NCBI RefSeq assembly: GCF_000143535.2
Contig: NC_037323.1
Coordinates: forward strand, 1,798,001-1,862,000
Length of the DNA stretch: 64,000 nucleotides
DNA from: Botrytis cinerea B05.10
Lineage: Eukaryota > Ascomycota > Leotiomycetes > Helotiales > Sclerotiniaceae
Reading direction: 5' to 3'
Part shown: piece after piece, positions 60,590 to 64,000 of the stretch
Numbering within the stretch: the first letter of the stretch is position 1
Layout: each line of letters starts with the position of its first letter
Program-made: the position numbers and the translations under genes
The notes under the pieces: model-generated
Told to the model about the DNA's origin: nothing
Databases searched by the model: none
What the model saw: the letters and a program-made list of their open reading frames with translations, nothing else

Positions 60590-61387
60590 GGAATATAGGA
60601 TGAGCATAACAGGCGTCAATGTTAAAATACCGCTCACAATATAGTCAATGGAAAATAACCACTGTACGTGCTTTCTCGATTGGGGTGCTTAATAGTCTGA
60701 ACCAGAAAACATGATGTGGTTCTCATGTTTGAGGTCAATTATGTATCGTGAACGGATTTAGTGTTCTATAAGAGGACTCGTCATTTCGACGAATTTGAAT
60801 ACCTTAAATAGATACAAGCAGAGAAATACATTTTCATGGACCTCAATCCACTCTCCTGAACACCCATTCTCAATTAAATTATATGAGAAGTATATGAGGA
60901 AAGAACATGTCATCCAGGTGCATTCTTATCTTACGTCTCTTTCCTCTTTTCATGCAGATTTTGATACCCGCACCTGCTTCGTCCAGAGAATCCTATCATT
61001 CATCGGCATAGAAAAAAGGAAAGAACTATAAATATCCGTTTGTTTAAATACCCATCTCTTCCTCTCGTCCTCTTCTTTTTCTTTCTTCTCTACATCATAC
61101 AAACATACCATATATGAACAGCGCATAACTTAGATACATATAATAATCTTTTTGGATCTACATCTCAGCGATTCCTCACTCACTCGCTCACCAGCACCAC
61201 GTCGTTTCAATATCCGTGCCTTGCTTCGTACAAATCTTTCGATTGGTATCTGTCGGTCTGCTTGACTACCTCTGTACTTCTTGTTCTTGGGTCCCTCCTC
61301 TCCTGTTGCAGAGTGTTCAGATACATTCAGACGCATCCAGGCGCCTAGAAAAATCTCGCCAAACAAGACTCCTGATCGACTGCGACC
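60590..61387. other. Intergenic region
   Basis: About 800 bp, AT-rich, no gene seen. Confidence 0.5.
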
Positions 61388-61840
61388 ATGGCGCTCGCCA
61401 ACGATGATCCTGACAATGCTACCTCTGATAGCGAGAGCGTTCCTTCGCATAATTCTCCTCAGCTTCCTGCTGCTGGATCCGAAAGCCCCCCAGGCTTAGT
61501 GGAAGACATTGCGGCATATGATCTTGGTGTTCATCATACTTGTAGAGTTGGGAGTCAGTACTTGTTTCGTTGTTCAATTGGCTTTAGAGGCGTAGTCGCT
61601 AGTCGGTATTTGTAGATATCACATCGTGCCCTCCACTTTCTCGTAAAGTATCCAGGAGTCATAAACCAGAAAAAAAAATATCCCAAAGGTTGTAACTCCC
61701 CTGTGGATGGTTGCCCACTCTCATGGAAACTCTTGGATGAGGCTAAGAAGAGGAAAGCAAACTGTGAGGCTTGTTTAAGGGGGGTTATGAAAATCAAAGG
61801 TGATTGGGTACAAGATAGTTGTTGGAAGAAAGGGGTTTAA
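61388..61840 (+). CDS. Candidate small two-exon gene with cysteine cluster (weak)
   Basis: The ATG at 61388 opens MALANDDPDNATSDSESVPS and continues through SPPGLVEDIAAYDLGVHHTC to a stop at 61614-61616. Donor-like sites lie near 61554-61558. Downstream, after an acceptor ATAAACCAG, the segment 61672-61840 reads KGCNSPVDGCPLSWKLLDEA and KKRKANCEACLRGVMKIKGD, with several cysteines like a small zinc-binding unit. I could not find a donor that joins the two in frame cleanly, so they may be separate, or the locus may be decayed. No family recognised. Confidence 0.35.
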
Positions 61841-62227
61841 TTCCTTCAAAGAAATTGAAGCACCAAAAACATTTTGTCAGACATTAAACAATTGTTTGAA
61901 GATAGCGAACATTCACTCAAGAAAAAGTTTGCATCAAGCGAAACAATTAATTATTATACACATCTTTATTAACACAGTCTATGATTGTGATTATGTTGTA
62001 AGAGCTTGAACTTAAACAATCACAGTTACGTGTGCCGGAACAATTCATCAATCTGATCCAGTATTTAAACCGCTCTCTCTTTGTGCCAACACCCATTCCT
62101 ACACTTTACAAATACTCACGCAAATCACTTTACAAAACACATTTCAAATCCCTTTCAAGCTCTTGTTTTTTTTTTAGCTTATCCATACAAACCATACAAC
62201 TTTTTTCCTTCCAGAAACTTGGTAAGT
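61841..62227. other. Intergenic region, likely promoter and leader of the edge gene
   Basis: Region of 387 bp with a T run and pyrimidine-rich sequence just before 62228. A GGTAAGTATGG overlaps the start codon, so a 5' UTR intron donor there is possible. Confidence 0.4.
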
Positions 62228-64000
62228 ATGGAGGAAAACAATTCTACTACAGATCAGAACTCCTTTTCGACTCTCGGTAAGCACTTAACCCTGTCTCTAA
62301 GCCCTTTTCGTGACACTTTTGACAGGTCCAGTCGAAGGAGAGTCCCTCAACATGTCATGGCTCAATCATATATTTATCGAAAGGCTATTTCTCAATACAG
62401 ATTATCCAGAGTTCAAATACAATGTTGATAAAGCACTGGAGCGTGGTCTTATTTCTTCACTAAGCGTTGCTAGCCATATCACTGCCATTTTTGGTCAGCA
62501 GGAAGAATATCAACTTGGTAAAGTGCTAGAATACCAGACGGTAACTTCTTCAACGGCTTTGAGATGGTTGTTGATTTCGTATGGATCGTCTTCAACACGG
62601 AAATTCTTCGTGAATATGTGTATGGATGTCGCGAAGGAGGTTGATGGACTAATGAAAACAGAACCGGGACGAAGTGTCTACGTGCGAGATGACCAACTCC
62701 ATGCTCAACAGATCACGGCAAAGGAATGGATCGAAAAAGTAAAGAAATATGCGGGAGTGTTGAACTATTGGTTGCGAATCGCTGAAGAGCAACTTAAATT
62801 CGATCAGCGCTGGGGCACATCCAAGAAGTGGGTTTTGCATGGAGACGGTTGGGGACACTTGGAAAATATTTGGGCAACAGGGGTTATGGAGAGATTGGCG
62901 ACAAATCTCCAGGAGGCAAAGTCGAAGATTGCGATGAAGTTGATGGAGGCTGGACAAAATCCCGACTATAGTCTACAATATGTCAATTTGTTGCGAGATG
63001 CAGGCGTCGCAGATGGCGGAGAACCAGAGAGATTGGTATTCTGGCCTCAGACCGGCAGACTAGAATGGGTTTGTCCAACGCAAGAGCCAACAATTTCGAA
63101 GGTGGCAGGAGAGAAAATTCAACTGAGTGCAGGTCTTTTTTTAGATGGCATTTCGCGACGATGTCAGGTCGCTGCTGTCCAAGAAACTGCTCCTCACTTA
63201 GAGCCGAAAAGCCTTCCAATTGAACAAGATACGCTTGATCAGCATCCTGGTCCTCGAATACTTATAAACGGAATTTCCGATCATCAGGATGTTTCTTCTC
63301 AAGGACTCCCTGATTGCTATGCTACTACAGGCTCAGAAGCTGCTTCTCAAACAAGAGTTGGAATTCCTCCTGTGGGACAAGATACGGCACAAGTACTTCC
63401 AGGTCTGCCTTCTAATGACCGGACTAGTGAGAATATCGCACCTCGAGTCAAGACAAACATGTTTGCTACTGACTGGGAAGATACCACTCCAGTAGTACCA
63501 GGCAAATCTACAACATGGTATTGGGGCCGAGAACCACGTCCAATTGGTCATGACAACGTTCCCTATGAATTAGGAGATTCTAGATTCTGGTATTCTGCAA
63601 GAAAGTCGTCCGATACACCTAATGCAATTGAGCCTGGCGTAACAACACCTCTTTCGTCTCTTCCGGGAACTAAGACCGAGAAAAATGAGTCGGCTTCTTG
63701 GTTTGGAGGGCTTGGCTGCGATGTAAACACACTTCCAGGCACCAAGGCTGATGTCACTAAGAAAGAAGACACAGGAGGCACCAATTCTGGTCATATCACT
63801 AGTAATAATCGACCATATATTCATATTGATTTGGCTGACCTAGGAGAGAGATTGGCAATTTTGGACGCTGCAGAACTGGGAGCAATGCATGAAAGAAAAC
63901 AGCAAGAAAATCGAAGCTTAGCAGAACAGACACTGTTGGATCTACCAAGAAGAGACACACAACTTTTGAAAGAACTTCAGCATTCTGTAAAGATAAAGGA
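62228..64000 (+). CDS. Large unrecognised protein, truncated by right window edge
   Basis: Exon 1 (62228-62276, MEENNSTTDQNSFSTL) joins 62326 onward across a 49-bp intron (GTAAGC/CAG), and the frame stays open to base 64000, giving at least 574 residues. I recognise no family. The N-terminal 290 residues look folded and helical (SWLNHIFIERLFLNTDYPEF, YVRDDQLHAQQITAKEWIEK, WVLHGDGWGHLENIWATGVM). The rest is polar and Pro/Thr-rich with repeated LPGTK/LPGLP phrases (SSLPGTKTEK, NTLPGTKADV). It turns charged and helical at the edge (LAILDAAELGAMHERKQQEN). No signal peptide or membrane helix. Another start, the Met at 62350, would drop exon 1. Confidence 0.75.

Overview
The window is nuclear DNA of a filamentous ascomycete. 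Its genes have short GT-AG introns (about 50-260 bp, many with CTAAC/CTAAT-like branch sites). It carries fungal housekeeping genes such as SEC31, GET2, COX12, LSM1, PSP1 and a MRP49-type mitochondrial ribosomal protein. Wide AT-leaning intergenic stretches are full of simple repeats. Protein similarity and moderate GC suggest a Leotiomycete of the Botrytis/Sclerotinia kind, but that placement is inference. I see no plasmid, phage, CRISPR array, rRNA gene, convincing tRNA gene or intact transposon.

Left part (1-14.4 kb): the 5' part of COX12 on the minus strand runs off the left edge. It is divergent from a small four-exon B12D/MLRQ-like protein. Then come an RRM-only protein (minus), SEC31 (plus), GET2 (plus), a C2H2 zinc-finger protein with an unresolved 5' end (minus), a small unknown ORF (plus), a candidate small mitochondrial-type gene (minus, weak) and the arginyltransferase ATE1 (minus, two exons).

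Middle (14.4-44.5 kb): genes are sparse and separated by 1-6 kb of repeat-rich DNA. They are a Nudix hydrolase (Aps1/Ddp1-like), LSM1, an alanine/lysine-rich unknown gene whose second half is open in two frames, a GQEQ minisatellite ORF, a five-exon RasGEF with an N-terminal GTPase-like domain, a two-exon unknown basic protein, a zf-HIT protein (Hit1/ZNHIT3-like) and NFU1.

Right part (44.5-64 kb): PSP1-domain protein, an unusual nested inverted repeat, a four-exon unknown gene, ribosomal protein eL15, a Hul4-like HECT ubiquitin ligase, a divergent pair of mitochondrial translation genes (mL61/MRP49 and the circularly permuted GTPase GEP3), a weak cysteine-containing small gene, and a large unrecognised ORF running off the right edge.

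The genes do not form one pathway. Functional neighbours are the divergent promoters COX12/MLRQ-like (respiratory chain) and mL61/GEP3 (mitochondrial ribosome), and SEC31 and GET2 (early secretory pathway and ER insertion) side by side. I found no clearly new multi-gene system. The points most worth a second look are the GTPase-like/RasGEF fusion, the two-frame gene at 22.8-24.6 kb, the nested inverted repeat near 48.5 kb and the unrecognised edge gene at 62.2 kb. All exon boundaries come from reading splice signals and frames by eye.
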